From Bacteroidaceae bacterium (lineage in GTDB: Bacteria; Bacteroidota; Bacteroidia; Bacteroidales; Bacteroidaceae), in assembly GCA_017650105.1 (NCBI GenBank), contig JAGCFO010000026.1:62001-126000 (forward strand): DNA of 64,000 nt, given 5' to 3'. The position numbers and the translations under genes are program-made. Shown one piece after another: positions 43,014 to 52,390 of the stretch. Within the stretch, counting starts at the first letter, position 1. Every line of letters begins with the position of its first letter. The notes below the pieces were generated by a model. The model did not search any database. It had not been told where the DNA came from and was given only the letters and a program-made list of their open reading frames with translations.

Positions 43014-43907
43014 TCAGATGCTCTTCGGAGACATTTGCCTGTGGTACTCAAGCAGTTTTTCGCGACATTCCTCCATCAGCCATTTGGGAGTGGATGTGGC
43101 TCCGCAGATGCCTATGCTGTTTACTTCGGGCGTAATGAGCCGATAGTCGATGTCCTGGCTCCGTTGGATATGATAGGTGTTGGCATTTACGTTGCGGCAT
43201 GCTTCGAGCAGCACTCTTCCGTTGGAGCTCTTGCTGCCGCAGACGAAGAAGACGAGATTGTGCGAGGAGGCGAAGTGCCGGATGTCTTCCAGCCGGTTGG
43301 CAACTTGTCGGCAGATGGTGTCGGAGTAGCGGAAGACGACTCCTTCGTCTATGCGGTTGCGGATGGTTTCCACAATCTGCCGGAACTCTGAGAGCGACTT
43401 GGTGGTTTGCGAATAGAGGTAGATGTCTTTGTGGAAATCAATTCTTTGCAAGTCGTCCACCGATTCTATCACGATAGCGTGCCCGTCGGTCTGCCCGACG
43501 AGTCCCAGCACTTCGGCATGTCCTTTTTGTCCGAAGATAACGATCTGTTTCTCATGTCCTTCTGCCAGGCCTGTCTCGTATTCCCTGCGTATGCGCTGCT
43601 GGATTTTCAGCACCACGGGGCAAGTGGCGTCTATCAGTTCTATCTGGTTCTCTTTGGCGATAGCATACGTCTCGGGAGGTTCTCCGTGAGCACGGAAGAG
43701 CACGCGGGCGCCCTTTAGTTGCCTGAACTGCTGATGGTTGATGGCGATGAGGCCAAGCCGTCCCAGCCTCTCGCACTCCTCCTCGTTGTGCACGATGTCG
43801 CCCAACGAATAGAGGGGGCTACCGTTGCTTAGCTCCTGCTCGGCTTTCTTGATAGCCGTTGTCACTCCGAAGCAGAAACCGCTGCCTTCATCAATCTCGA
43901 TTGTCAT
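43014..43907 (-). CDS. ispH: 4-hydroxy-3-methylbut-2-enyl diphosphate reductase
   Basis: 297 residues from the ATG at 43907 (MTIEIDEGSGFCFGV), which matches the family N-terminus better than the longer frame. The three cysteines that hold the iron-sulfur cluster are in GFCFGVTTAI, DATCPVVLK and GICGATSTP. It catalyses the last step of the MEP isoprenoid pathway. It follows cmk and porQ, a cluster often seen in Bacteroidetes, here separated from cmk by repeat copy 8. Confidence 0.96.
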   Translation of the reverse strand: MTIEIDEGSGFCFGVTTAIKKAEQELSNGSPLYSLGDIVHNEEECERLGRLGLIAINHQQFRQLKGARVLFRAHGEPPETYAIAKENQIELIDATCPVVLKIQQRIRREYETGLAEGHEKQIVIFGQKGHAEVLGLVGQTDGHAIVIESVDDLQRIDFHKDIYLYSQTTKSLSEFRQIVETIRNRIDEGVVFRYSDTICRQVANRLEDIRHFASSHNLVFFVCGSKSSNGRVLLEACRNVNANTYHIQRSQDIDYRLITPEVNSIGICGATSTPKWLMEECREKLLEYHRQMSPKSI

Positions 43908-44005
43908 TTCTTTTCTTGCGGGGCGTGATGAGTTTGTTGTCTCGTGGCATGCAGGAAGCATCTCTCGGCTGGAAATAGGGAGCGGGAGAGGATGCTTCCC
44001 TTGTA

Positions 44006-44090
44006 GCGCGCTATCGAGAAGGGAAAAATTTTTTTCGAGAACACATATCGCCGTATGAAGAAGGGAAAAAATCTTATTCCTTCTCCAAAA
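44006..44090 (+). repeat. Modular intergenic repeat, copy 8, abutting cmk
   Basis: GCGCGCTATCGAGAAGGGAAAAA, then TTTTTTTCGAGAACACATATCG, CCGTATGAAGAAGGGAAAAAA and TCTTATTCCTTCTCC. It ends at the base before the cmk stop codon. Confidence 0.75.
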
Positions 44091-44840
44091 TCATTTCTTC
44101 TTCCTGCACGTCTTTCTCGGCTTTGCGCAGCGGCTCTTCTTCTCGGGCTCTTCCGAAGCAACGCGAAGGAACTGCTCCATCAGCCATTCGTTCTGCTCGG
44201 GGATGGTGAGGTTGCTGTTGTCGAGAAGAATGGCGTCTTCTGCCTGCCGCAGGGGGCTTATCTCGCGCGAGGAGTCAATCCTGTCGCGTTCCTTCACGTT
44301 TTCAAGGATTTCGTCGAACGAGACCTCCTGTCCTTTGCCCTTCAGCTCGTCGTAGCGGCGCTGTGCGCGCACTTCGGCGCTGGCTGTGACAAACACTTTC
44401 AGCTCGGCTTCGGGGAAGACGACGGTGCCGATGTCGCGCCCGTCCATCACGATGCCCTTCTTCTTGCCCATCTCCTGCTGCTGGGCAACCATCGCCTCGC
44501 GCACGAAACCCACTGTGGCAATGGGACTTACGTGAGCCGACACTTCCAGCCCGCGTATCTTGTCTTCGATGCACACTCCGTTTAAGTACGTATCGGGACG
44601 CCGTGTCTCCTCGTTGAAGACGAAGGAGATGTGGATGTCGTCCATTGCCTTCTCCAACTTCTCGAGCCGTATGGCTCCGTCGTCCTCAAACATGTCGTGC
44701 TGCAGCCCGTAGTAGGTGACAGCGCGGTACATAGCCCCTGTGTCGATGTAAGTGTAACCGATTTTCGAGGCCAAGTCCTTGGCCATAGTGCTTTTTCCGC
44801 ACGACGAATGCCCGTCGATGGCAACAATTATTTTTCTCAT
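44091..44840 (-). CDS. cmk: Cytidylate kinase
   Basis: 249 residues. P-loop [16 protein letters not shown], then TGAMYRA and the [20 protein letters not shown] block that binds CMP and ATP, and the RRYDELK segment. It phosphorylates CMP and dCMP. The C-terminal 20 residues are Lys/Arg-rich ([10 protein letters not shown]) and go beyond the usual end of the enzyme. The start overlaps the porQ stop by 4 bases (translational coupling). Confidence 0.96.
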   Translation of the reverse strand: MRKIIVAIDGHSSCGKSTMAKDLASKIGYTYIDTGAMYRAVTYYGLQHDMFEDDGAIRLEKLEKAMDDIHISFVFNEETRRPDTYLNGVCIEDKIRGLEVSAHVSPIATVGFVREAMVAQQQEMGKKKGIVMDGRDIGTVVFPEAELKVFVTASAEVRAQRRYDELKGKGQEVSFDEILENVKERDRIDSSREISPLRQAEDAILLDNSNLTIPEQNEWLMEQFLRVASEEPEKKSRCAKPRKTCRKKK

Positions 44841-45802
44841 AGTGTATAGGATATGTTCATTGTCAATGAATTGGCTACGACGTGATAGCGCCCGTAGGAG
44901 ATGCCTATGTTCATGCGGCTCAGGCTGAGTCCTGCTCCGAGGGAGAAGCCTGCCAGCGAGCGCCCTCCTGTGGAGAGCTCGTTGTGCAGCAGATGATTAT
45001 AACCTGCAGAGAGCCAGATGTAGTCGGAAGGAAAGACGTCGACTCCAAGTATGAAGTGGTTGAGCAGAATCTCCTTGAAGGAGAGGCTCTCGCTGCTGTA
45101 GAAATCATCCGCCGACCATCGGTTCAAGCCGTTGAGAGTGAGGGAGAAACGTATGGGCGCATGAGCCAGCCCTTTGCTGAAGCCTGCCATCAGGTTGAAG
45201 GGGAGGAGCTCGTGCGTGTCGTCGTACGAGAGGATTTGTCTTCCGAGCTGCCGCGCAAGGAACGAGAGCGAGAAGTCGGTGTCGGGATTATAATAGGTGA
45301 GTCCCAAGTCGACGCCGAGAGCAAGGGAATACACCAGGTCGTAATTGGAATAGATGACTTTTGCCGCAACGCCTCCTGCCCAATAGTCGCTCAGGGCATA
45401 GCTGTAGATGCCCGTCAGCGCCATATCCTTAGCGCTAAAGTCACCCATCTCCCTGCCTTGCTCGTCGGTTTGCCTCATGGAACCGAACCCCAGATACTGC
45501 GCGCCGAAGGCAAGCGACGAGCGCTCCGACAAACCGAAGTTGTACGAGGCGCCAGCCTTGTTGGAGCCTTGCAGATAGCTCATGTACCCGAGGCTGAGTG
45601 AGCCCCTCGACACGTTGTCGAGCAGGGCGGGATTGTGGAAAGCCAGCGTGGGGTCGTCGTCGGTAATGGAAATGTTGTCTCCCCCGAGGGCGGCAGCATG
45701 AGCCGAAGACGGCAGGTTGAGGAACTGGAATACGGACTGATCCTGAGCTTGCGCCAGCAGGAATGACGAAGCAATAATATATAGTAGAAGGACTCGTTTC
45801 AT
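44837..45802 (-). CDS. porQ: Type IX secretion system protein PorQ
   Basis: 321 residues with a signal peptide ([17 protein letters not shown]) and the PorQ layout: [18 protein letters not shown] right after the signal, then [10 protein letters not shown] and a series of beta strands ending in MNISYTL. It is an outer-membrane beta-barrel protein needed in type IX secretion in Porphyromonas gingivalis, where it holds the PorZ sortase component. Its presence indicates that the organism has a type IX system. The porQ-cmk-ispH order supports the call. Confidence 0.92.
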   Translation of the reverse strand: MKRVLLLYIIASSFLLAQAQDQSVFQFLNLPSSAHAAALGGDNISITDDDPTLAFHNPALLDNVSRGSLSLGYMSYLQGSNKAGASYNFGLSERSSLAFGAQYLGFGSMRQTDEQGREMGDFSAKDMALTGIYSYALSDYWAGGVAAKVIYSNYDLVYSLALGVDLGLTYYNPDTDFSLSFLARQLGRQILSYDDTHELLPFNLMAGFSKGLAHAPIRFSLTLNGLNRWSADDFYSSESLSFKEILLNHFILGVDVFPSDYIWLSAGYNHLLHNELSTGGRSLAGFSLGAGLSLSRMNIGISYGRYHVVANSLTMNISYTL

Positions 45803-45823
45803 ACGTAAGTTTTCTTTTCGGGC

Positions 45824-45831
45824 TCAAATAT
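45824..45831 (-). promoter_or_regulatory. porQ operon promoter, -7 box
   Basis: TATATTTG on the minus strand, about 22 bases before porQ. Confidence 0.6.
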
Positions 45832-45917
45832 ACAGCTTTTTCTTGCTAAAAAAGCAAAAAAATCGATGATTGTTGAAAAAAAAAGCCTTTCGAGTGCCAA
45901 CAACAAAAAAAAAGTAT

Positions 45918-45925
45918 TACTTTTG
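45918..45925 (+). promoter_or_regulatory. tonB promoter, -7 box
   Basis: TACTTTTG followed by C, 38 bases before the ATG. Confidence 0.7.
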
Positions 45926-45963
45926 CCAACAATGAGAATAATGTAAAAATCGATAAGTATACT

Positions 45964-46653
45964 ATGGAAGTTAAAAAATCAAAGAGCGCCAATTTGGAAC
46001 GCGGCAAAGGAACATGGGTTCTCATGGGCCTTGTAGCTGTGCTTGCAATCCTTTATGTGGCTTTTGAGTGGACGCAGCACGAGAAGAAGTTCAATGACGA
46101 CATTCTCAATGCAGGCGACATTACCATTGAGGAAGAAGTGATTCCTATCACCATGCCTGAAAAGAAAACCGTCCCCCCACCACCACAGGCTGTTACCCAG
46201 GCTGAGGTACTCAACATCGTGGAAGACGATGCCGACATCGAGGAGACAACCCTCGTGTCAGCTGAAGACCAGACGGAGTATGTGGAGATTTCCGACGATG
46301 TGCCCATCGTTGTAGAGGACATCGAAGAGGAACAGCAGATTTTCCAGGTTGTAGAGAATATGCCTGAGTTCCCGGGCGGTACGGCTGCGCTGATGGCCTA
46401 CCTCCGCAAGAACATCAAGTATCCTACTATCTGCCAGGAGCAGGGCATTCAGGGACGTGTCGTTGTTCAGTTCGTTGTGAACAAGGATGGTTCTATCGTC
46501 GATCCCGAGGTTATCAAGCCTGTGAATCCTTATCTCGACAAGGAAGCCCTCCGTGTGATTTCCACCATGCCTAAATGGAAGCCGGGCGAGCAGCGCGGTA
46601 AACCTGTGCGTGTGAAGTTCACGGTGCCCGTTCAGTTCAAATTGAGTAATTAA
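45964..46653 (+). CDS. Energy transducer TonB
   Basis: 229 residues: cytoplasmic basic N-terminus (ANLERGKGTW), one membrane helix (about 20-37), an acidic periplasmic spacer with a short PPPP stretch, and a C-terminal TonB domain (about 140-229) with FPGGTAALMAYLRKNIKYP, GIQGRVVVQFVVNKDGSI and RVISTMPKWKPG. It transfers proton-motive energy to outer-membrane SusC/TonB-dependent transporters. No exbB, exbD or tolR nearby; Bacteroidetes carry many TonB paralogues. Confidence 0.93.
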   Translation: MEVKKSKSANLERGKGTWVLMGLVAVLAILYVAFEWTQHEKKFNDDILNAGDITIEEEVIPITMPEKKTVPPPPQAVTQAEVLNIVEDDADIEETTLVSAEDQTEYVEISDDVPIVVEDIEEEQQIFQVVENMPEFPGGTAALMAYLRKNIKYPTICQEQGIQGRVVVQFVVNKDGSIVDPEVIKPVNPYLDKEALRVISTMPKWKPGEQRGKPVRVKFTVPVQFKLSN

Positions 46654-46671
46654 TTTCTCATTTGTATCAGT

Positions 46672-46697
46672 AAAGGAGGTGCGAGCCTCCTTTTTTT
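46672..46697 (+). terminator. tonB terminator
   Basis: AAAGGAGG pairs with CCTCCTTT around TGCGAG and is followed by a T run. Confidence 0.85.
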
Positions 46698-46720
46698 ATC
46701 TAAAACAAATAGTCTTCATT

Positions 46721-47707
46721 ATGCAGCTGACTTCTCAACAAATAACCGAGCTTATCGGCTCTCATATCGACAAGCTGACCTTCTCGCATGAGCCTGCGAA
46801 CCTTTATGCGCCTGTACGATATGCCCTCTCAATGGGAGGCAAGCGTATTCGGCCCGTCTTGATGCTTCTGGCATACAATTTGTACAAACCCGACGTGGAT
46901 GTGGCTCTGGATCCTGCTGCGGCAATAGAGATTTATCACAACTTCACTTTGCTTCACGACGATTTGATGGACAAGGCCGACATGCGTCGTGGGCAGCTGA
47001 CGGTACATCGCAAATGGGATGCCAATACGGCAGTTCTCTCGGGCGACGTGATGCTCTCCTTGGCAGATACGTATATGTCTCATTGCGACGACAGGCACTA
47101 TCGCGCCGTGATGGAGACGTTTAGCCGCACGTCCATTGAGATTGCCGAAGGGCAGCAGTACGATATGGACTTCGAGAGCAGAGACAATGTGACAGAAGCG
47201 GAGTATATCGAGATGATTCGCCTGAAGACGAGTGTGCTGCTTGCATGCAGCATGAAGATAGGTGCTACTTTGGCAGACGCCTCTGCCGAAGATGTAGAGA
47301 ATATCTACAAGGCAGGCGAGCAGATGGGGCTGGCATTTCAGTTGCATGATGACTATCTGGATGTCTATGGCGACTCGAAAGTCTTCGGGAAGAAAGTCGG
47401 GGGCGACATCCTTTGTAATAAGAAGACGTTCCTCTACGTCAAGTCGATGGAACTGGCTGATGGGGAGCAGCGAGGGGAACTGGATAAATGGTTCGCTACG
47501 GAGGGAGGTGATGCCGCTTTCTGCGAGACGAAAATCAGGGAAGTGACAAGGCTCTATTCGGCATTGGAGATGCCGCGCATCTGTCGTGAACAGGAAGACT
47601 TTTATTATCATCGCGCGCACGCGTATTTAGATAAGGTACATGTGGCAGAAGAAGCAAAGAAGGAACTCCGCGCCTACCTTGCTTCGATGATGAACAGAGT
47701 GGTTTGA
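46721..47707 (+). CDS. Polyprenyl diphosphate synthase
   Basis: 328 residues from the ATG at 46721; earlier codons lie inside the tonB terminator. Both Asp-rich motifs are present: HDDLMDKADMRRG (first, about residue 85) and LHDDYLDVYGD (second, about 208), with GGKRIRPVLML before them. It condenses isopentenyl diphosphate with allylic primers; chain length cannot be read reliably. It pairs functionally with ispH in isoprenoid synthesis. tatD follows at once. Confidence 0.93.
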   Translation: MQLTSQQITELIGSHIDKLTFSHEPANLYAPVRYALSMGGKRIRPVLMLLAYNLYKPDVDVALDPAAAIEIYHNFTLLHDDLMDKADMRRGQLTVHRKWDANTAVLSGDVMLSLADTYMSHCDDRHYRAVMETFSRTSIEIAEGQQYDMDFESRDNVTEAEYIEMIRLKTSVLLACSMKIGATLADASAEDVENIYKAGEQMGLAFQLHDDYLDVYGDSKVFGKKVGGDILCNKKTFLYVKSMELADGEQRGELDKWFATEGGDAAFCETKIREVTRLYSALEMPRICREQEDFYYHRAHAYLDKVHVAEEAKKELRAYLASMMNRVV

Positions 47708-47708
47708 T

Positions 47709-48506
47709 TTGATAGTCGACACCCATACCCATCTTTATTGCGAAGAGTTCGATAACGACAGGGACGCTGTCGTGGAGCGGGCTCTCGCTGAGGGCGTTAC
47801 AAAACTTATTATGCCCAATATCGACGTGCCTTCCTTGCCGAGACTGCTGAAAATGTGTGCTGACTATCCCTCTGCCTGCTATCCTTTAATCGGCTTACAT
47901 CCCGAAGAAGTGCGTGCCGACTATGAGTTGGCATTAGGGGATATGCGGATGCGCTTGAAGGAGAGCCTCTCATCGGAAAGCATTCATTACATAGGGATAG
48001 GGGAAGTGGGGCTTGACTTCTATTGGGATTCAACCTTCCGCACTCAGCAACTTGACGCCTTTGAACAACAAGTGCGTTGGGCTGTGGAGTATGATTTGCC
48101 GTTGGTGATTCATTCCCGCAACGCTTTTCAAGAGTTGTATGCGATAATGGAAAAGTACAGATCCACAACGCTGAAAGGAATTTTCCATTGCTTCGGTGGA
48201 ACTGTAGAGGAAGCAAAGGCTCTTTTGTCTTTCCCAGGTTTCATGTTGGGGATAGGAGGAGCGGTAACGTATAAGAAATCGACGCTGCCGGAGGTGTTAC
48301 ACTCGGTTCCCCTGAATCGAATTGTTGTGGAAACGGATGCTCCTTATCTGGCTCCCGTTCCTCATCGAGGGCGTCGAAACGAAAGCGCTTATATTGTAGA
48401 CACCGTTCGTTGTCTGGCAGGAATCTACGAAATGACTCTTGAGGACATAAGTGCGGCAACGGCTCAGAATGCCTTTGAGGTTTTCCCCTCCATTCAGGAT
48501 CAATAG
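47709..48506 (+). CDS. TatD-family metal-dependent hydrolase, TTG start
   Basis: 265 residues. The metal ligands are in IVDTHTHLYCEEF (HxH), GEVGLDFYW, VIHSRNAF, IFHCFGG and VVETDAPYLAPVPHRGRRNE. TatD proteins are 3'-5' exonucleases/DNases. The start is TTG at 47709, giving MIVDTHTH as in homologues; it lies 1 base after the prenyl synthase stop and no ATG is available. The stop overlaps that of the convergent lipoprotein gene by 7 bases. Confidence 0.94.
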   Translation: MIVDTHTHLYCEEFDNDRDAVVERALAEGVTKLIMPNIDVPSLPRLLKMCADYPSACYPLIGLHPEEVRADYELALGDMRMRLKESLSSESIHYIGIGEVGLDFYWDSTFRTQQLDAFEQQVRWAVEYDLPLVIHSRNAFQELYAIMEKYRSTTLKGIFHCFGGTVEEAKALLSFPGFMLGIGGAVTYKKSTLPEVLHSVPLNRIVVETDAPYLAPVPHRGRRNESAYIVDTVRCLAGIYEMTLEDISAATAQNAFEVFPSIQDQ

Positions 48507-49147
48507 ACAAATACCCACGTTTTCATGCCTTCATTGTAAAGATTTGCATGAAAACGAATGGTGTCTCCAGAGGATAAGTTGCACTTTTCTAAAGGAATCG
48601 ACATGTAAATTCTTTGGCGATACGACTCTACGTCGTCTACGCTCTTATGTATGAGAGTAAGGTCTATGCCCGCTTTTCCCTCTTCCGTTGTGTCAAGCAC
48701 TCCCAGATGATGTTTTCCGTTGAGCGAGAAAAGCTGGAGAATAATGTTGAGATAGTTTCCGCTTTTTCTGATGCTCTGAAGATAAACAGGATCGTATGCA
48801 GGAACGATATCCTCACCAGGGGCAAATGGAGCCCGAGAATAAATGGTTGAGATGTCGTACAAAAGGCAACTGTTGTTTTCTGCGTCGGGCTCATACATAG
48901 CGACAACGCGGTAGATGCTGTCGGCAACGTACGTCGGAAGGGTGTCGTGCTTTTGGGTGTATGAGTCACTCAGTTCCACGCTGTAAGTCGTTCCCTCATC
49001 CGTAAGGAGATATTGAAGACTACCCGCTCTGTCTGTCTGTACGCAGACAAAGTCACTGATGAGCGAGGGGTAGGGCTTTTCCTCCGTACACGATACTGTC
49101 AGCAAGGCAGCGCAGAACAAAGCGATAAGGAAGAACTGTTTTTTCAT
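48500..49147 (-). CDS. Lipoprotein, NigD-like
   Basis: 215 residues with a lipoprotein signal (MKKQFFLIALFCAALLTVSC, lipobox TVSC). The mature part begins YPSLISDFVCVQTDRAG and has a strand-rich middle and a C-terminal half ending in EGMKTWVFVY. The general layout (an N-terminal OB-like domain, then a beta domain) resembles NigD-like lipoproteins of Bacteroidetes, but I am not certain. It follows the acyltransferase gene in the same direction, 14 bases after its stop. Confidence 0.7.
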   Translation of the reverse strand: MKKQFFLIALFCAALLTVSCTEEKPYPSLISDFVCVQTDRAGSLQYLLTDEGTTYSVELSDSYTQKHDTLPTYVADSIYRVVAMYEPDAENNSCLLYDISTIYSRAPFAPGEDIVPAYDPVYLQSIRKSGNYLNIILQLFSLNGKHHLGVLDTTEEGKAGIDLTLIHKSVDDVESYRQRIYMSIPLEKCNLSSGDTIRFHANLYNEGMKTWVFVY

Positions 49148-49161
49148 TGCAGAACGTTGTT

Positions 49162-50310
49162 TTATGACAATTCAAGTTGATGAATAGCTGGGTTTGCGTA
49201 CATCTCCAGCATTTTTGCCCAAAGAAAATCGTCGTCTTTGTTCTCGATACGGATTTTTGCGTGCTGCATATTCAGATATTCCTCAAACTGCTTTTTCTCT
49301 TCTTTTGAGTAGTGAGCTTCCATCTCGTTCGTATGGTGCAGCAAATCCAAAGCGATGTAGTTGTTGGGGTAGAGCCGATAGTTCTTGTAGATGGACTGAT
49401 CTATATGCTTTGCAATTCTTGAGAAAAAATCAGTCTTTGAGATGTCGTCGGGAAGAGAGTCGACGAAATCATTGATGCAGGGTGCCGTTTGATAGTGGAT
49501 GAATCCTTTATACCCGAAGATACCCGTCTGCATGTTCTGAAGGTCATCGGCAGGCGTTTTACGGTAATCGGCGTTGTCTCTTTTCAGCTGGTACTCCTGA
49601 GCCTTAAGCCAATCGCAAGGGTCGTATTGGTAGCTGATAGCTAAAGGCGTGAGGTTGAGGCTGCGAATCCGCTCTTTCAATGAGCCTTCTCCTCCTATGG
49701 AGAGCATCTTCAGCAGGCTCTCTTGCGTCTCGTCCATAGAGTCTTTCGAGCGCCCCTCTCGCTGGGCAATCCAGACGGGGGTGTTCTTTTCGTTGATAGC
49801 GAAATGGATATAGTTCGACAGGCGGGTGCTGGCTGTCAATATCTCCTTGAGCCCTCCTGTGCGAGTCACGATGAAACTTCTGTTGATGCGCACAAGAGTC
49901 TTTATCCAAGGATAGATGAGCAAGTTGTCGCCGATGGCAATCTCTACGGTGTTATGGGTCTTCTCCAAAAGCAGCAAGTCGAGAAAACCGGAGTCGAGGA
50001 CGATGTCTCGATGGTTGGAGATATACGTGAGATTGTATTTGCCCTCGGGATTTGCGGAGAAATCGGAAGAAAGCCCTTTGCTGCATTTCTTCACGATACC
50101 CTCGAGGAAAGGTTTGCAGAAAGCAGCTTGGAACTCCAGGTTCGTTTTGCATTGCCGCATGGTAGCAGCCACACCCTCAAACGGAATTTGAGGGAAGACA
50201 TAAGCGACAACCTTCTGAAATGAGGGGTTGGCAAGCAGCTCCTCGTATGCTGCCGGTAACTCCGAGGGCTCTAATGGGCGTATGCCGTTGAAATCGTTGA
50301 TGTCTGCCAT
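49162..50310 (-). CDS. PlsC-like acyltransferase
   Basis: 382 residues. The acyltransferase motifs are YISNHRDIVLD (block I, with five rather than the canonical four residues between His100 and Asp106) and WIAQREGRSKD (block III, EGxR). It lacks membrane helices at the start and is longer than PlsC (about 240 residues). A phospholipid or lyso-lipid acyltransferase role is likely. It is preceded by ddl with a 4-base gap. Confidence 0.85.
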   Translation of the reverse strand: MADINDFNGIRPLEPSELPAAYEELLANPSFQKVVAYVFPQIPFEGVAATMRQCKTNLEFQAAFCKPFLEGIVKKCSKGLSSDFSANPEGKYNLTYISNHRDIVLDSGFLDLLLLEKTHNTVEIAIGDNLLIYPWIKTLVRINRSFIVTRTGGLKEILTASTRLSNYIHFAINEKNTPVWIAQREGRSKDSMDETQESLLKMLSIGGEGSLKERIRSLNLTPLAISYQYDPCDWLKAQEYQLKRDNADYRKTPADDLQNMQTGIFGYKGFIHYQTAPCINDFVDSLPDDISKTDFFSRIAKHIDQSIYKNYRLYPNNYIALDLLHHTNEMEAHYSKEEKKQFEEYLNMQHAKIRIENKDDDFLWAKMLEMYANPAIHQLELS

Positions 50311-50314
50311 ACGT

Positions 50315-51292
50315 TTAATTGAAAGAGTCTTCGATGATGTCGGTTAAGACGTCTTTGATGTCCAATCCCGCTGCTCTCACTTGCTGTGGGATGAAGCTTG
50401 TTGCTGTCATTCCGGGCGTGGTGTTTATCTCCAGAAGGTTCAGCACTTCTCCTTCCGTAATGATGTAGTCGATGCGCACGATACCTCTGCAAGGCAGTAA
50501 GTCGTAAATGGCCGACGTGAGTTTCCGCACTCGTTCGGCTGTCGTCTCAGGGATGCGAGCAGGTGTGATTTCGTCAACTTTTCCGTTGTATTTGGCATCG
50601 TAGTCGAAGAATTCATCCTTGCTGACGACTTCTGTTATCGGGAAAACGACTTTGTTCTTCTTTGTCTTATAGCATCCGCAGGTAATTTCCGTTCCCTGCA
50701 TGAAAGCTTCTATCATCACCTCGTCTGCCTCTTTAAGTGCTTCGGCTATAGCAGGCTGAATCTGCTCGCGAGTCTTCACTTTTGTCGTGCCGAAGCTGCT
50801 TCCTCCACATGTGGGCTTGACGAAGCAGGGGAGCCCGATGCGCTCAACGACGTCGTCGTCGCTGATTGAGTTGCCTTTCCTGAGTGTAAGGGACTCAGCC
50901 ACGCGGATGCCGTATCCTCTCAGGTATTGGTTCAGCACAAACTTGTTGAACGTCATTGCTGAAATGAGAGGAGAGCATGTGGAGTAGGGTATTCGCATCA
51001 TCTCCAGATACCCCTCAAGCAGCCCGTTTTCTCCTGGAGTGCCGTGAATGGTGATGTATGCGTAGTCGAACTTCACAAGTTCTTCTCCTTGACGGAAGCC
51101 GAAAACATTCTTATCTATCGGAAGCGTGTGCCCTTCCTCCAGTTCAACGTGCCAATCCGTTCCTCTGATGACAACAATCCAAACATCATAGAGGCTATGA
51201 TCGAGGAACGAGAAGAGCCCTTGAGCCGAGCGCAGGGACACTTGGTATTCGGAGGAGTCTCCTCCAGCCACAATCGCAATTTTGCGTTTCAT
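50315..51292 (-). CDS. ddl: D-alanine--D-alanine ligase
   Basis: 325 residues of the ATP-grasp fold: N-terminal KIAIVAGGDSSEYQVSLRSA, GLPCFVKPTCGGSSFGTTKV (ATP-binding loop), the omega-loop FFDYDAKYNGKVDEITPA with the Tyr of D-Ala-D-Ala specificity, and the metal site LNLLEINTTPGMT. It makes the peptidoglycan dipeptide. It lies within a run rluD-like to ddl to acyltransferase with short gaps. Confidence 0.96.
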   Translation of the reverse strand: MKRKIAIVAGGDSSEYQVSLRSAQGLFSFLDHSLYDVWIVVIRGTDWHVELEEGHTLPIDKNVFGFRQGEELVKFDYAYITIHGTPGENGLLEGYLEMMRIPYSTCSPLISAMTFNKFVLNQYLRGYGIRVAESLTLRKGNSISDDDVVERIGLPCFVKPTCGGSSFGTTKVKTREQIQPAIAEALKEADEVMIEAFMQGTEITCGCYKTKKNKVVFPITEVVSKDEFFDYDAKYNGKVDEITPARIPETTAERVRKLTSAIYDLLPCRGIVRIDYIITEGEVLNLLEINTTPGMTATSFIPQQVRAAGLDIKDVLTDIIEDSFN

Positions 51293-51304
51293 TTTCTTCT
51301 TGTT

Positions 51305-52390
51305 TTATATGTTAGTGCCGGAGGCGTAGTTGCGCCAGCGCGTTATCAGTTGAGTCATATCGTTCGGAAGTTCCGAGTTGAAAAACATCTCTTCCTTCGT
51401 GCGCGGGTGTACGAAGCCGAGCGTGCGTGCATGCAAAGCCTGTCGCGGGCAGGCCTCGAAGCAGTTTCGGATGAACTGACGGTATGAGCTGGAGACGTTT
51501 CCCTTCAGAATTTCGCTTCCTCCATACCTCTCGTCGTTGAAGAGCGGATGACCAATGTGCTTCATGTGCACGCGTATCTGGTGCGTACGCCCCGTTTCGA
51601 GTTGACATTGAACAAGGGTGACGAAACCGAAGCGCTCCAATACGCTGTAGTGCGTGACGGCATGTTTGCCGATAGCAGGGTCGGTGAAGACTGCCATTTG
51701 CAGACGGTCCTTCGGATTGCGTGCTATCTGGCTCTCGATAGTTCCCTTTTCCTCTTTCATGTTGCCCCACACAAGGGCGTTGTACTGTCGCTTTGTCGTC
51801 TTGTTGAAAAACTGCATTCCCAGCGACGTTTTTGCTTCAGGCGTTTTGGCAAGCACAAGCAATCCGCTGGTGTCCTTGTCGATGCGGTGCACAAGCCCTA
51901 CCTGCGGATCGTTAGGGTCATAGCCCTTGTTGTTGCGGAGATGCCAGGCGACAGCGTTGACAAGGGTGCCGCTGAAGTTCCCGCATCCGGGATGAACCAC
52001 CATTCCTGCCGGCTTGTTAATGACCATCAAGTCAGGGTCTTCGTAAACGATGTCGAGCGGGATGTCTTCGGGCGTGATGTCCGTCTCGTATCGCGGACGG
52101 TCCATCATGATGCTTATCTCGTCGAGCGGCTTGATTTTGTAGTTGCTCTTGACGGGGCGCTCTCCGACAAGTATGAATCCGGCCTCTGCTGCCTTCTGGA
52201 TGCGGTTGCGCGAGACGTTGGGCAGACGGTCGAAGAGGAATTTGTCTATCCGGATGGGCACTTGCCCTTTGTCGACAACGATGTGGTGATGCTCATAAAG
52301 GGCGCCTTGCTCGTCGAGGGACTCGTCAAGGTCGTCCGTTGTCGCATCACTTGAGAGGAGCAACTCGTCGATGTCGTCAGAACCACTCAT
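51305..52390 (-). CDS. RluA/RluD-family 23S rRNA pseudouridine synthase
   Basis: 361 residues. An acidic N-terminal extension (about 1-35), an S4 RNA-binding domain (RIDKFLFDRLPNVSRNRIQKA) and the catalytic domain with VGLVHRIDKDTSGLLVLAKT containing the active-site Asp. The C-terminal TGRTHQIRVHMKHIGHPLFND is typical. It is most like RluD (positions 1911, 1915, 1917), not proven. It overlaps the PASTA gene by 14 bases. Confidence 0.93.
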   Translation of the reverse strand: MSGSDDIDELLLSSDATTDDLDESLDEQGALYEHHHIVVDKGQVPIRIDKFLFDRLPNVSRNRIQKAAEAGFILVGERPVKSNYKIKPLDEISIMMDRPRYETDITPEDIPLDIVYEDPDLMVINKPAGMVVHPGCGNFSGTLVNAVAWHLRNNKGYDPNDPQVGLVHRIDKDTSGLLVLAKTPEAKTSLGMQFFNKTTKRQYNALVWGNMKEEKGTIESQIARNPKDRLQMAVFTDPAIGKHAVTHYSVLERFGFVTLVQCQLETGRTHQIRVHMKHIGHPLFNDERYGGSEILKGNVSSSYRQFIRNCFEACPRQALHARTLGFVHPRTKEEMFFNSELPNDMTQLITRWRNYASGTNI

